Assembly: GCA_016699715.1 (NCBI GenBank) | Contig: CP065007.1 | Coordinates: forward strand, 310,001 to 374,000 | DNA length: 64,000 bases | Source of the DNA: Candidatus Competibacteraceae bacterium | GTDB taxonomy: Bacteria > Pseudomonadota > Gammaproteobacteria > Competibacterales > Competibacteraceae | Direction: 5' to 3' | Shown here: in pieces, positions 19,081 through 28,260 of the stretch | How positions within the stretch are numbered: position 1 is the stretch's first letter | How the letters are laid out: every line of letters begins with the position of its first letter | The notes under the pieces: model-generated | What the model was told of the DNA's origin: nothing | What the model saw: only the letters and a program-made list of their open reading frames with translations | Database searches by the model: none | Translations under genes and position numbers: made by a program

Positions 19081-19122
19081 AACCATAAAAGGCTTCACTC
19101 AAATATATAAAATCGATCTTTA

Positions 19123-20028
19123 TTAATGTTTGTTATAATATCTTCCGAATCGATTTCCTTTATAAATATATATAGGCCTGATGATTAAAAATAGAAATTC
19201 AGCCAAGCTTTTTATCTCTTTATTTCTTAGGTTTTCAAGGAAAAGGTTATAAATTTTCTTCTCCTGAATAAGGTCGCTGAGCATGTGAGAAAATGGATAT
19301 GATACTCCTATGCACTTCCAACCGAGCCCCTCATTTTCGCATCTACTTATTAGAGACTTTACAGTATAATCATGTCCATGAAAAGCAATTGAATCATATG
19401 CAAAGACTATTCTGCGATTTTTTTCAATCAGTTTTTTCTGAATTGCTTTGTCTTCGTTCATTAGTACATCACCAAAGCCGGTTTCCGCCCAAACTTGCTG
19501 TTTAATCGCTAAGCTACAACAGGAAAGAGGAATATTTCCATACTTTTTAATAAAGTTCTGTCCCTCACTGGTAAAGTAAAACAAGCCTTTTTTTTCCCAA
19601 AAAAAGATATCTCTTCCATAGTCATCGCCTTGATCGGGGATAACCGTTAAGCCTTGAACAACGTCAGCTGTATCAGTAACTAATGGGGCTACTATCTTTG
19701 CCAACCAGTCACGATTTGCAGGAACTACATCTTGCGATAACGTTACAAGATATTGGCCTTTAGCTTGAGAAAAAGCATAATCCCGTGTAGGGCCGAAACT
19801 GAAACTTTCCGGGGCTATTTTGTATAACTGAATCGGGTATTGATTAACGGATGCCAATGTGTCGTCTGTGGAACCAGAGTCAACCATAATAACTTCATAG
19901 GGTAAGTTGATGTCTTGTGAAAAAATAGACTGTAGACATTTTTTAAATAGATCTCCTCCATTTTTCGTCAAAAGAATAATCGATATAGCTGGATTAACTG
20001 TAGAACACATAGTTTTCATGCTCCGCAT
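19123..20028 (-). CDS. GT2 family glycosyltransferase (rhamnosyltransferase-like)
   Basis: Encodes 301 residues from the ATG at 20028. ATGs at 20019 and 20010 are equally possible. The GT-A fold is clear: ISIILLTKNGGDLFKKCLQSI, VDSGSTDDTL, and SFGPTRDYAF, a motif typical of rhamnosyl- and related GT2 enzymes. LSQDVVPAN supplies the metal-binding acidic site. No signal peptide or membrane segment is clear apart from a hydrophobic C-terminal stretch. It is the only minus-strand gene in this stretch, is AT-rich, and has a 188-bp MITE inserted 17 bases upstream of its start, which probably replaced or moved its promoter. Confidence 0.85.
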   Translation of the reverse strand: MRSMKTMCSTVNPAISIILLTKNGGDLFKKCLQSIFSQDINLPYEVIMVDSGSTDDTLASVNQYPIQLYKIAPESFSFGPTRDYAFSQAKGQYLVTLSQDVVPANRDWLAKIVAPLVTDTADVVQGLTVIPDQGDDYGRDIFFWEKKGLFYFTSEGQNFIKKYGNIPLSCCSLAIKQQVWAETGFGDVLMNEDKAIQKKLIEKNRRIVFAYDSIAFHGHDYTVKSLISRCENEGLGWKCIGVSYPFSHMLSDLIQEKKIYNLFLENLRNKEIKSLAEFLFLIIRPIYIYKGNRFGRYYNKH

Positions 20029-20045
20029 TTTTAGATATAGGATTT

Positions 20046-20233
20046 GTAACTACTCAGGCACTACAGGTTGATTCACATATCCACTAACACACTATATGCA
20101 GTGGGCCAAACCAGCTAAAGCTGCTGAAAAATCGTTATCTTGAAGATGTTTTGGGACTGCGATGGCAGCAATAAAAAGCTAACCTCTTGTATCTAAATCG
20201 TTTCTCCAGAAGTCACCTGCCTGAGGTAGTTAC
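20046..20233. mobile_element. MITE-like element, 188 bp, IS66-type ends, 8-bp target duplication
   Basis: The ends are near-perfect inverted repeats: GTAACTACTCAGGCA (20046-20060) and the reverse complement of 20218-20233, GTAACTACCTCAGGCA (one base inserted). Identical 8-bp direct repeats TAGGATTT flank it at 20038-20045 and 20234-20241. The interior has no open frame of note. Ends that start with GTAA and an 8-bp duplication are what IS66-family elements have. The full IS66 element at 41158 starts GTAACTTCTCAATAA. The element occupies most of the gap between the divergent genes at 20028 and 20399. Confidence 0.8.
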
Positions 20234-20398
20234 TAGGATTTTAACAAAAGCTATATTTCATAACCAAGAAGATAAGAACTTTCTCGGCTTTCAGACGAAA
20301 GGGCAATTTCGAACAAATAACTCCCTCTGTTTTGGTAAACTTTTAGGCTGATTAACCATATGACTATACAGGTACAAAGCTTGGAGCGAGGATGTAAG

Positions 20399-22672
20399 AT
20401 GCGTATCTGCATTGTTACCCCTGCTCTTATGGAGTCCCATCAGGATAATGATATTGGAGTTATCTATCATTCGCTAGCCTTGGTTTTGGCGCAGAGCGGC
20501 CACGATATTACTATACTATACGCGCCTAGCGATCAATTAAATCAGATAGATGCAAGTTTCTGGTGTCATTATTACCGGCAGAAAAAGATTCGTTTCGTTC
20601 TTGCGCATCAAGATAATTCAATTTCCTATTATGCTTCTTCAATAGTACAACAGTCGTACAATATCTATCAATGGTTAAGGATGGAAAGTTTTGAGATAAT
20701 CCACTTTTCGGAGAGCAAAGGCTATGGTTTTTTTAGTTTTTTAGCTAAGCAACAAGGGCTATATTTCAAAGATACGATAATGTGTATTAGTATACATAAT
20801 CCTAGTAGTTGGCATAGAGTAAGTATCAAAGCATATACAGAGTCACTTGAAAATGTTGAGTTGGATTTTTTGGAGCGAGAAAGTGTAGCGATGGCAGATA
20901 TTGTTGTAAGCTCAAGCTGTTACTTGCTCGATTGGATAAGGGGCGAGGGCTGGTGCTTGCCAGAATATATTTGGGTTCATCCAAATCTGAGTGACATGGA
21001 TGAACACACCTCCAAAGTCGATTCAGTTAAGCCACTAGCGGTAAATGAGCTGGTTTTCTTTGGGCAATTGGAATGGCGTAAAGGTGTAATACTTTTTTGT
21101 GATGCGATTGATAAATTGGAAGAAACCGGATTATGTGATTTTAAAGTGGCTTTTCTTGGTAAGACAGCAACAATCAATGGGCAAGATAGCGAGAGTTATC
21201 TCCGCAAACGAACGAGCAATTGGTCTTGGCCGGTGCGATTTATCACAGATATGGATCGGCATAGTGCTATTCGATATTTAAGTAGTGGCTTACGGATGGC
21301 TGTTATTCCATCGCTGTTGGAAAATTCACCACATGCGGTACAAAGTTGCCTGTATGCAGGAGTGCCTTTTCTGGCTAGTAACGTAGGCGGTACTTCGGAG
21401 CTGATTTTTCCAGAGGATAGGCCGTATGCTTTATTTGCCATCCGTGCGGATCAAATAGCAGACAAACTTCAGAAAGCCTTACGTGAAGGTATAAATCCAG
21501 CACGGCCGGCGATCTCATTGGAAGATAACGTATATGATTGGTTGAACTGGTATAATACTATTTGTGTTCCAAAATCCCTTGCAATGGTGGATGATCATGT
21601 ATCAACGCCTCCTCTCGTTAGTGTATGCATGACTCACTTTAACCGGCCCCTATATTTAAGTTATGCGATAAAGTCAATAAAAGCCCAGGATTATCAAAAT
21701 TTTGAGGTTGTTTTAGTCGATGACGGTAGTACTGATCAAGAGGCATTAAATTACCTCGAAACCCTTGAGTCCGATTTCGCCACGCGTGGCTGGAGATTGA
21801 TACGCCAACAAAACCGTTATTTGGGCGCAGCCCGTAATACTGCTGCCCACCATGCTCGTGGCGAGTTTTTGGTTTTTATGGACGATGATAATGTGGCTAA
21901 GCCTCATGAACTAAGCACGTTTGTTAAAGCAGCCCAGGCATCAGGTGCTGATATTCTGACTTGCTTTATTGACGCATTCCGGGGTAAGGGAGAACCGGGT
22001 AGTCATCAGGTTCCGGGTGCCCGGTCGTTGCCGATCGGTGGGGCATCGGCCGTGGGTATGTTTAGGAACTGTTTTGGGGATGCTAATGCCCTGATCCGCC
22101 GTAATGTGTTTGAAGCTCTGGGAGGGTTTACCGAGGATTATGGAGTTGGGCATGAAGACTGGGAGTTTTTCGCCCGCGCCGTGCTGAAAGGCTATCGCCT
22201 ACAAGTGGTTCCAGAGCCCTTATTCTGGTACCGGATGGCGGAGGATAGCATGGTCAATACCACTCCCCGGTACGAGAATCATATACGCCCGCTGCGACCC
22301 TATCTGGAAACCGTGCCCGTGGTTATGCGCGATCTTATTTATTTTGCCTATGGTCTTTTCTTTCGTGCCTTTGCCTATCCGAATCAACAGGTGGAACGAC
22401 CCGCAGGAGGTCACGGTGGAGACATCGAAACTTGGCAGGCTCTGGTCGATGAGTATTGGGATTCAACTTCATGGCGGCTGCTCAGGCCGTTACGATCCGC
22501 CATACTGCGTTCGCGCGGTCTGCCGGCCGAGAGCCGACCGCGAATATCTAGTGCTCAAGAGGCCCTGCAAGTGATCACCATGATCCGCGACTCGACCTCT
22601 TGGGAGTTAATGGGCCCCATGCGTGTGCTGTCTCATGCTGTGCGGGGAATGACAGGGCGATTGAAAGCCTGA
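20399..22672 (+). CDS. Two-domain glycosyltransferase (GT4 then GT2) with STSW-type tail motifs
   Basis: Encodes 757 residues. The ATG at 20399 has GAGGA six bases upstream; an ATG at 20360 would add 13 residues. Residues 1-390 are a GT4-like GT-B domain, MRICIVTPALMES at the start and LVFFGQLEWRKGVILF and HAVQSCLYAGVPFLASNVGGTSELI in the second Rossmann half. Residues about 400-650 are a GT2 domain: PLVSVCMTHFNRPLYLS, VLVDDGSTD, MDDDNVA and GVGHEDWEFFARA. The C-terminus has two tail motifs, DSTSWRLLRPLR and DSTSWELMGPMR. The first half is AT-rich and the second much richer in GC, so the gene looks like a junction of two sources. Confidence 0.87.
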   Translation: MRICIVTPALMESHQDNDIGVIYHSLALVLAQSGHDITILYAPSDQLNQIDASFWCHYYRQKKIRFVLAHQDNSISYYASSIVQQSYNIYQWLRMESFEIIHFSESKGYGFFSFLAKQQGLYFKDTIMCISIHNPSSWHRVSIKAYTESLENVELDFLERESVAMADIVVSSSCYLLDWIRGEGWCLPEYIWVHPNLSDMDEHTSKVDSVKPLAVNELVFFGQLEWRKGVILFCDAIDKLEETGLCDFKVAFLGKTATINGQDSESYLRKRTSNWSWPVRFITDMDRHSAIRYLSSGLRMAVIPSLLENSPHAVQSCLYAGVPFLASNVGGTSELIFPEDRPYALFAIRADQIADKLQKALREGINPARPAISLEDNVYDWLNWYNTICVPKSLAMVDDHVSTPPLVSVCMTHFNRPLYLSYAIKSIKAQDYQNFEVVLVDDGSTDQEALNYLETLESDFATRGWRLIRQQNRYLGAARNTAAHHARGEFLVFMDDDNVAKPHELSTFVKAAQASGADILTCFIDAFRGKGEPGSHQVPGARSLPIGGASAVGMFRNCFGDANALIRRNVFEALGGFTEDYGVGHEDWEFFARAVLKGYRLQVVPEPLFWYRMAEDSMVNTTPRYENHIRPLRPYLETVPVVMRDLIYFAYGLFFRAFAYPNQQVERPAGGHGGDIETWQALVDEYWDSTSWRLLRPLRSAILRSRGLPAESRPRISSAQEALQVITMIRDSTSWELMGPMRVLSHAVRGMTGRLKA

Positions 22673-22780
22673 TACCCATTCGATCATGGCAATCAGTTGT
22701 TGAAACATAAGCTGATAATGGCGCGGTCGGATCTGTCAACCGATCTTGATCAGGTTGTCGCGGCGGAGATCTAAGTCCTT

Positions 22781-24964
22781 TTGACCCAGCAATTAATCCG
22801 TTGGCTATACCAGCGCCTGCCGCTGGCCCGCACCGGCAAAATCGAATTGGCGCACCGCATTTTCGAGCGGTTTCCCAGGCTATTCCAGAATACGGCAGCT
22901 TACCGGCGCTGGCGGGAAACCCTGGAGCTGGCGGCGCCGGTTTTCCATGCCGCGTTGGCTACGTCGGTGCTGGTGGAAACGCCCGAGGACGCAGTCGCGA
23001 TCAACTTTCCCGAGGTCGACGCTCCTCGGGTGTCGATCGTCGTGCCGGTCCACAATCAAATTGCGTATACCTTGCACTGTCTGCGCTCGATCCAGCGCAG
23101 CCAGCCGCGCGCCTCTTTCGAAGTGATCGTTCTGGACGATTGCTCCACCGATCGCACGTCCGAGTTGCTGGCCTTGGCGCATGGAGTGCGCGCGATCCGC
23201 AACGAAATAAACCTGGGTTTTCTGCGGAGCTGCAACAAGGCGGCTACCCACGCCCGTGGCGATTACCTTCTGTTCCTCAACAACGATACCGAGGTGTTGC
23301 CCGGCTGGCTGGATGAATTGCTGGATACTTTTACCGCTCATGCCGACGTGGGCTTGGTCGGATCGAAGCTGATTTATCCGGACGGCCGTCTGCAAGAGGC
23401 GGGTGGACTGATTTGGAGCGATGGGTTGGGTTTGAACTACGGGCGCGACGACGACGCCAATAAGCCGGAGTACACCTTCCTGCGGGAGGTGGACTACTGC
23501 TCCGGAGCCAGCCTCATGATTCCGCGATCCTTGTTCGAGAGTTTGGGCGGGTTCGACGACCGGTTCGCCCCCGCCTACTACGAGGACACGGATCTCGCCT
23601 TCGCCGTCCGGCAGGCGGGCTATCGGGTATTGCTGCAACCCTTTTCCAGGGTGATCCATTTCGAGGGCGTGACCTCCGGCACCGATGTCCGCCAGGGAGT
23701 CAAAGCCTACCAAGTCGTGAATCAAACCAAGTTTCTGGCTAAATGGCGAGAGGTTTTGGCCGGGCACGGGACCCGCGAGGACGATCCCTGGTTCGCGCGG
23801 GAGCGCGTCGCCCGTCGGTGGGCCCTGATCGTCGACGTGACGACGCCGATGCCGGACAAGGATTCCGGCTCCATCGATACCCTGCAATACATTCGAATGA
23901 TGCAGGCGCTCGGCTTTAAGGTGGTGTTCTGCCCGCACAACTTGCGCCATGCCGGCCGCTATACCGAGGCACTTCAGCGTATTGGGGTCGAGTGCCTTTA
24001 CCAGCCTTACACGTCCTCGCTAAACGCTTATCTGGAAACGTGTGGCGCCTACTACGATCTGGTCATGCTGGAGCGCGCGCATCATGCGGCACAGCATATC
24101 GGGGCGGTCCGGCGTTTATGTCGGAACGCCCGGGTAATCTTCAATACGGTCGACCTGCATTTTGTCCGCGAGGAACGGCAGGCACAAGTCGAGCAATCGG
24201 CCGAACTCGTCAAACAGGCCCGCCGGACCAAGGCGCTGGAATACGCAGTGATGCGGCAGTCCGACGCGACGATCGTGATCAGCGAATCCGAGCGGGAACT
24301 CGTGCGGCGCGAGTGGCCGGATATCCGGGTGGCGGCGATTCCTTACGCGCGGGAAATTCATGGTTCGGCCGCGTCCTTCCGGTTGCGTCGCGATATCGTG
24401 TTTATCGGTGGCTTCCTGTTCGACCCGAACATCGACGCCGTCAACTACTTTGTGGCCGAGATCTGGCCACGAATCCGGCAAGCGGTCCCTGAAATGCGGC
24501 TCCTGATCGTCGGCAGCAATATGCCGGCCGAGATCGTGGGACTGGGGCGCGAACCGGGCGTGGATGTCGTCGGCTTCGTCGAGCATTTGGCGCCCATCTT
24601 TGCCCGTTGTCGCCTGTCGGTGGCGCCGTTGCGCTACGGCGCGGGCATCAAGGGCAAGATTGGCACCAGTCTGAGCTATGGCGTTCCTTGCGTGGCCACC
24701 CCGGTCGCCGCCGAGGGCATGGGGCTTACGGACCGTACTAACGTGATGATCGGCGCCGATGCCGAGCGTTTTGCCGACGCGGTCATTGAGGCGCACCAGG
24801 ACGAAGCGCTGTGGAATAGCCTGTCCACAAACGGCCTGGAGTTCATGGAGCAGAATTTTTCCTACGCCCGGGGGCTGGAACGGCTTGGTAAGCTGATTGA
24901 CGAGGTTTTCGCCGCGTCGGAGCAGTCCTTGGAGTCGATTGAGGGCGGCGCATCCTCACGATGA
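22781..24964 (+). CDS. Two-domain glycosyltransferase (GT2 then GT4)
   Basis: Encodes 727 residues from a TTG start at 22781 (no ATG fits; GGAG lies about 13 bases upstream). The N-terminal 45 residues contain LYQRLPL and NTAAYRRW, a motif also found in the WbsX-like neighbour. The GT2 domain spans about 83-320: VSIVVPVHNQIAYTLHCLRSI, VLDDCSTD, LLFLNNDTEV, and PAYYEDTDLAFAVRQAGY. The GT4 domain spans about 345-710: VIFNTVDLHFVREERQA, IVFIGGFLFDPN, VDVVGFVEHL and GAGIKGKIGTSLSYGVPCVATPVAAEGM. Relatives of this type build O-antigens and capsules. The stop at 24962-24964 abuts the stop of the convergent next gene. Confidence 0.9.
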   Translation: MTQQLIRWLYQRLPLARTGKIELAHRIFERFPRLFQNTAAYRRWRETLELAAPVFHAALATSVLVETPEDAVAINFPEVDAPRVSIVVPVHNQIAYTLHCLRSIQRSQPRASFEVIVLDDCSTDRTSELLALAHGVRAIRNEINLGFLRSCNKAATHARGDYLLFLNNDTEVLPGWLDELLDTFTAHADVGLVGSKLIYPDGRLQEAGGLIWSDGLGLNYGRDDDANKPEYTFLREVDYCSGASLMIPRSLFESLGGFDDRFAPAYYEDTDLAFAVRQAGYRVLLQPFSRVIHFEGVTSGTDVRQGVKAYQVVNQTKFLAKWREVLAGHGTREDDPWFARERVARRWALIVDVTTPMPDKDSGSIDTLQYIRMMQALGFKVVFCPHNLRHAGRYTEALQRIGVECLYQPYTSSLNAYLETCGAYYDLVMLERAHHAAQHIGAVRRLCRNARVIFNTVDLHFVREERQAQVEQSAELVKQARRTKALEYAVMRQSDATIVISESERELVRREWPDIRVAAIPYAREIHGSAASFRLRRDIVFIGGFLFDPNIDAVNYFVAEIWPRIRQAVPEMRLLIVGSNMPAEIVGLGREPGVDVVGFVEHLAPIFARCRLSVAPLRYGAGIKGKIGTSLSYGVPCVATPVAAEGMGLTDRTNVMIGADAERFADAVIEAHQDEALWNSLSTNGLEFMEQNFSYARGLERLGKLIDEVFAASEQSLESIEGGASSR

Positions 24965-26296
24965 TCACCGCCCGAGGGCATTACGGGTCGCTTCCAGATA
25001 GCGATGGCCGAATTTACGGTCGGGTTCCAAATAGTTGCCTTCGGCCCATTCGTTCCAGGCGTTGATGAACACCAAACGTTCAGGGCCAGGCCGAGACCAG
25101 CGGGTCAGTTCCACCAGCCGCCGCAGCCAGCGCTCGTAGCATTCCGGTTCGGCATTCAGGAAGATCTCGCCGGCATCCTGCCGGCGGGCGGTGTTATCCC
25201 AGGATGGCATGGCGGTGCGAAAAAAAGGGTAGGGTGCCGGCGGTCGGTTCATGAAGACCTCGGCGGTGGCGACGTAATCGTAGAACATGCCCTGGAAGGC
25301 CGGGTTAAACATCCGCGTCGGCCGTTCGGCCAGTACCGCCATGGCATGTGGCGGGAATTCGACGGCGGCGTCGAAACCAAAATCGCGCGGATCGTCGGTG
25401 ATACCGAAGCTTTGCACCGCCGCCAAGTAGAAGTCGCCGAGCCCGGCTTCGTGGCAATACCGGCGCCAGATCGAGGCGGTTCTGCCTGGGTTCGGCAGCA
25501 GGCTGGCGCGGTAAACCAGCAGCAGCGGTCGGTCGTTGATCCGGATGTAACGCCGGTCGCGCAAGGCGGGCTCCAGGGATTTGATGAAGTTCAGATCGTC
25601 CTCGTCGGAGTGTTGCTGGGCGATCAGGATTTCGGCGTGAAGGCCGTCCCAGCGCCGGCTCCAGTTTTCGTTGGCCCAACAAACGCAGAACGGAAAATCG
25701 GGATGGCCGGATTGCACCACCTCGTTCAGTGGCCGGTGCAGCAGCCGTTTGCCGGCGAACCAGTAGTAGTAGTAGCAGAAGCCATAAACACCGTAGTGCT
25801 GGGCCAGGGCGGCCTGTTCGTCGCGAACTTCGGGCACGCGCAGGTCATAAAATCCCAGATCGGTCGGCAAGCGCGGCTGGTAGTGGCCGGCGAAATTGGG
25901 TGTGGCCTTGGTGACGTTGGTCCATTCGGTGAAGCCCTTGCCCCACCAGCGGTCGTTTTCCGGGATCGGATGATATTGCGGCAGGTAGAAAGCGATCAGG
26001 CGCACCGGGTCGGCGGCCGGGTCTGACGGATTTTTGGATGGGGCCGGGTTTTCCGGGCCGATTTCCAGCATTGGTGGCGACTGGGCTGTTGCCGAACCGG
26101 AGGTTTTCGCCGGGTTCGGTCGGAGGGCACCGGTTTGTATCAACCATTGCCGGTAGTTGGCGCTATTTTTGAGAAGCAGGCCAAGATGTCGGTAGAGAAA
26201 AGACTTCATGCGCCACCGAACCGGCAGCGACAGCGGCAGCCGGCGGTAGAGAAAGCGAGTGCTTTTTCCTGCCAGGATTCGGATTCTGCTGAGCAT
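24965..26296 (-). CDS. WbsX-like (GH99-like) glycan biosynthesis protein
   Basis: Encodes 443 residues from the ATG at 26296; the frame is open to an ATG at 26446, but the extra 50 residues look non-coding. The N-terminus has LYRRLPL and NSANYRQW, like the gene at 22781. From about residue 95 the WbsX/glycosyl-hydrolase-99-like domain is clear: IAFYLPQYHPIPENDRWWG, GFTEWTNV, YGFCYYYYWFAGKRLL, FCVCWANENWSRRWDG and FINAWNEWAEGNYLEPD. WbsX-like domains occur in O-antigen and teichuronic clusters, often fused to glycosyltransferases. Whether they transfer or hydrolyse sugars is not settled. It converges with the gene at 22781 with no intergenic space. Confidence 0.85.
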   Translation of the reverse strand: MLSRIRILAGKSTRFLYRRLPLSLPVRWRMKSFLYRHLGLLLKNSANYRQWLIQTGALRPNPAKTSGSATAQSPPMLEIGPENPAPSKNPSDPAADPVRLIAFYLPQYHPIPENDRWWGKGFTEWTNVTKATPNFAGHYQPRLPTDLGFYDLRVPEVRDEQAALAQHYGVYGFCYYYYWFAGKRLLHRPLNEVVQSGHPDFPFCVCWANENWSRRWDGLHAEILIAQQHSDEDDLNFIKSLEPALRDRRYIRINDRPLLLVYRASLLPNPGRTASIWRRYCHEAGLGDFYLAAVQSFGITDDPRDFGFDAAVEFPPHAMAVLAERPTRMFNPAFQGMFYDYVATAEVFMNRPPAPYPFFRTAMPSWDNTARRQDAGEIFLNAEPECYERWLRRLVELTRWSRPGPERLVFINAWNEWAEGNYLEPDRKFGHRYLEATRNALGR

Positions 26297-26688
26297 GTGG
26301 GGTGGCGGGGCCTGAGGGTGGTTTGGCCGGCGGCGGGCCGTGTGGGCGGTGATTGATTTCGGTTGGATGAAACCGCTATGGTGGATGCCCCGTGGGTTTG
26401 CATCGCCAGTCAGCAGGGTACACGCCGGATTCCATCGAACCGACATTCTAGCCCGAATGTTTCATAAATCTGTCATCGGTGCCAGAGGTCGCCCCTCTCG
26501 TAGTCGGATTCAAGGGATGACCGACCTGCTGGATGGGTGACCCGCGCATGGATCGGTGGCAGAGGCTGGTGTTGCCCGTGTTAACCAGTGTCGTGGCAGG
26601 TCAGACGGGCACGGTGGCGCCAGACGGGCAGCACGCTGCCTGCCCCAATGGGCCTTGGGTGTCTCAGAGTGGGTGTTGACCGCAGGGG
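26297..26688. other. About 390 bp without a convincing gene
   Basis: This stretch is upstream of the WbsX-like gene and downstream of the IS1380 fragment. Several short open frames exist on both strands, but none has a start signal or recognisable product. It presumably holds the WbsX promoter (reading left) and the lost right-hand end of the IS1380 element. No inverted repeat could be assigned. Confidence 0.5.
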
Positions 26689-27017
26689 TCAGGCGCGGAG
26701 CAGCTGCGGCGGTCGCGTCAGGAACAGGATTTCCGTGATCCGGTGCAGGAGGTCTTTGACGGGACAACGGGTCGGCAAGTGCAGTTTGATCCGATCCTGA
26801 TAGGCCACCACCCGCACGGCCAGCTTGAACAGCTTGAGGATGACGGTGACCGGTTGGGCCTTGGCCAGTTCGCTATGGACCCGCACCTCGGTCCGCAGCG
26901 CCTGATGCAAGATGTAGGCAGCACAGGAACAGAACAGGCGCAGGGGGTTGGCGAGGAAGCGGTGGTCGGAGGTGCGATCGCTGGCCCAGTCGCTCTTGAC
27001 CATTTTGAGGAAATTCG
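26689..27017 (-). pseudogene. IS1380-family transposase, C-terminal fragment
   Basis: About 109 codons remain. The fragment begins at the edge of the IS1-family element with NFLKMVKSDWASDRTSD followed by HRFLANPLRLF and AAYILHQALR. This matches the end of IS1380-type DDE transposases, in which an E-N-x-I-K motif is followed by SDRTSDHRFLAN. The catalytic N-terminal and central parts are missing. The break coincides with base 27017, immediately before the terminal repeat of the IS1-family element, so that insertion probably cut the gene. The other half is not found past 29344. Confidence 0.8.
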
Positions 27018-28260
27018 GGTGGTGTCCCTCAGTTTACGTGATGAGCTAGGCCAGTGACGACGACAATATGTATCCTCAATGTGATTGTGGTGTTGATCAC
27101 TGGCGGCGGATATCATGAAATGGGAAACGCTTTACTGCCCCAATCGTTCCTGTCCGCACTACGGTCGGCCCTTTGGTCAAGGGTTGTTGGTCAAAAATGG
27201 TTCCAGTCACGGGAAAAAACAGGCGCTGTGTCGTTCGTGCGGGAGGAGGGTGTCCTTGACCTACGGAACCGCCTACTTTGATCTCGAAGCCGATCCGGCC
27301 CTTTTTGAACTGACGGTGCGCGCCTTGGCGGAGGGCAATGCCATCCAGGGCACGGCACGGATCGTCCAGATCGACAAAGATACGGTTTGTGCGTGGTTGA
27401 ACCGGGCCGCCCACCAGTGTCGTGGGGTGGTGTTGTCCCATTGGCGGGACTTGCCGGTGACCGAATGTCAACTGGATGAATTGTGGCGTTTCGTCCATAC
27501 CAGGGACCAAAATCTGGCGGCGGCCCGGCGGTGGTCCGAAACCGATGGCGATGCTTGGGTGTGGGTCGCCTTTGCGCCGGGATGGCGCTTGGTGGTGGCG
27601 TTTGTGGTGGGCAAACGCACGCAGGCGCAGGCGAATCTGCTCCTGGATCGCGTGGTGTGCGTGACCGATGGCCGCGTCCCCTTCTTTAGCAGCGAGCCAT
27701 GGCCGGGCTATCCCGCCGCCTTGCCGCATGTCTATGGGGAATGGTATCAGCCCGAGCGCCAGGGCAAGCGCGGACGGCCTCCCGCCCCGCGACGCCGGCC
27801 CCCACCGAACTTGTTGTATGCCCAAGTGGTCAAGCGACGTGAAAAAGGACGGGTGGTGGAAGTGAGCCGCCAGCTCGTCTGGGGCCATGCGGACGAGATT
27901 CAAGCGCGCTTGGCGCGCTCCCCGACCAGCACGACGATCAACACCAGCTTTGTCGAGCGGGATAATCTGGCCTGGCGCGAACACAATCGGCGGCTGTCCC
28001 GCAAAACGACCGCTTTTTCCAAGGAGCTGCCCTGGATGGAAAAGCAGCTGTGGCTGTCGTTGGCCTACTCCCATTTCTGCTTGCCCCACCTCAGCTTGCG
28101 TCAGGAATTGCCCACACCGGCACCGACCCGGGGTGACGGATCGCCTCGCGGATGGCGGCCCGTCACCCCGGCCATGGCCGGGGGCATGACGGATCACGTC
28201 TGGACTACGGCGGAACTTCTCGGGTATCGGGTACCCGCCCCATTGCTGGATACCTTGGAT

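Noticed and set aside
20029..20398. A small gene or regulatory RNA in the 370-bp gap between divergent glycosyltransferases
   Set aside because: Most of the gap is the MITE at 20046-20233; no open frame, clear promoter or terminator was found in the rest.
22880..23950. A 356-codon minus-strand frame
   Set aside because: Antisense to the GT2 domain of the gene at 22781, whose motifs are unambiguous.
25004..26026. A 340-codon plus-strand frame
   Set aside because: Antisense to the WbsX-like gene, which carries strong family motifs; no start signal or domain supports the plus-strand frame.
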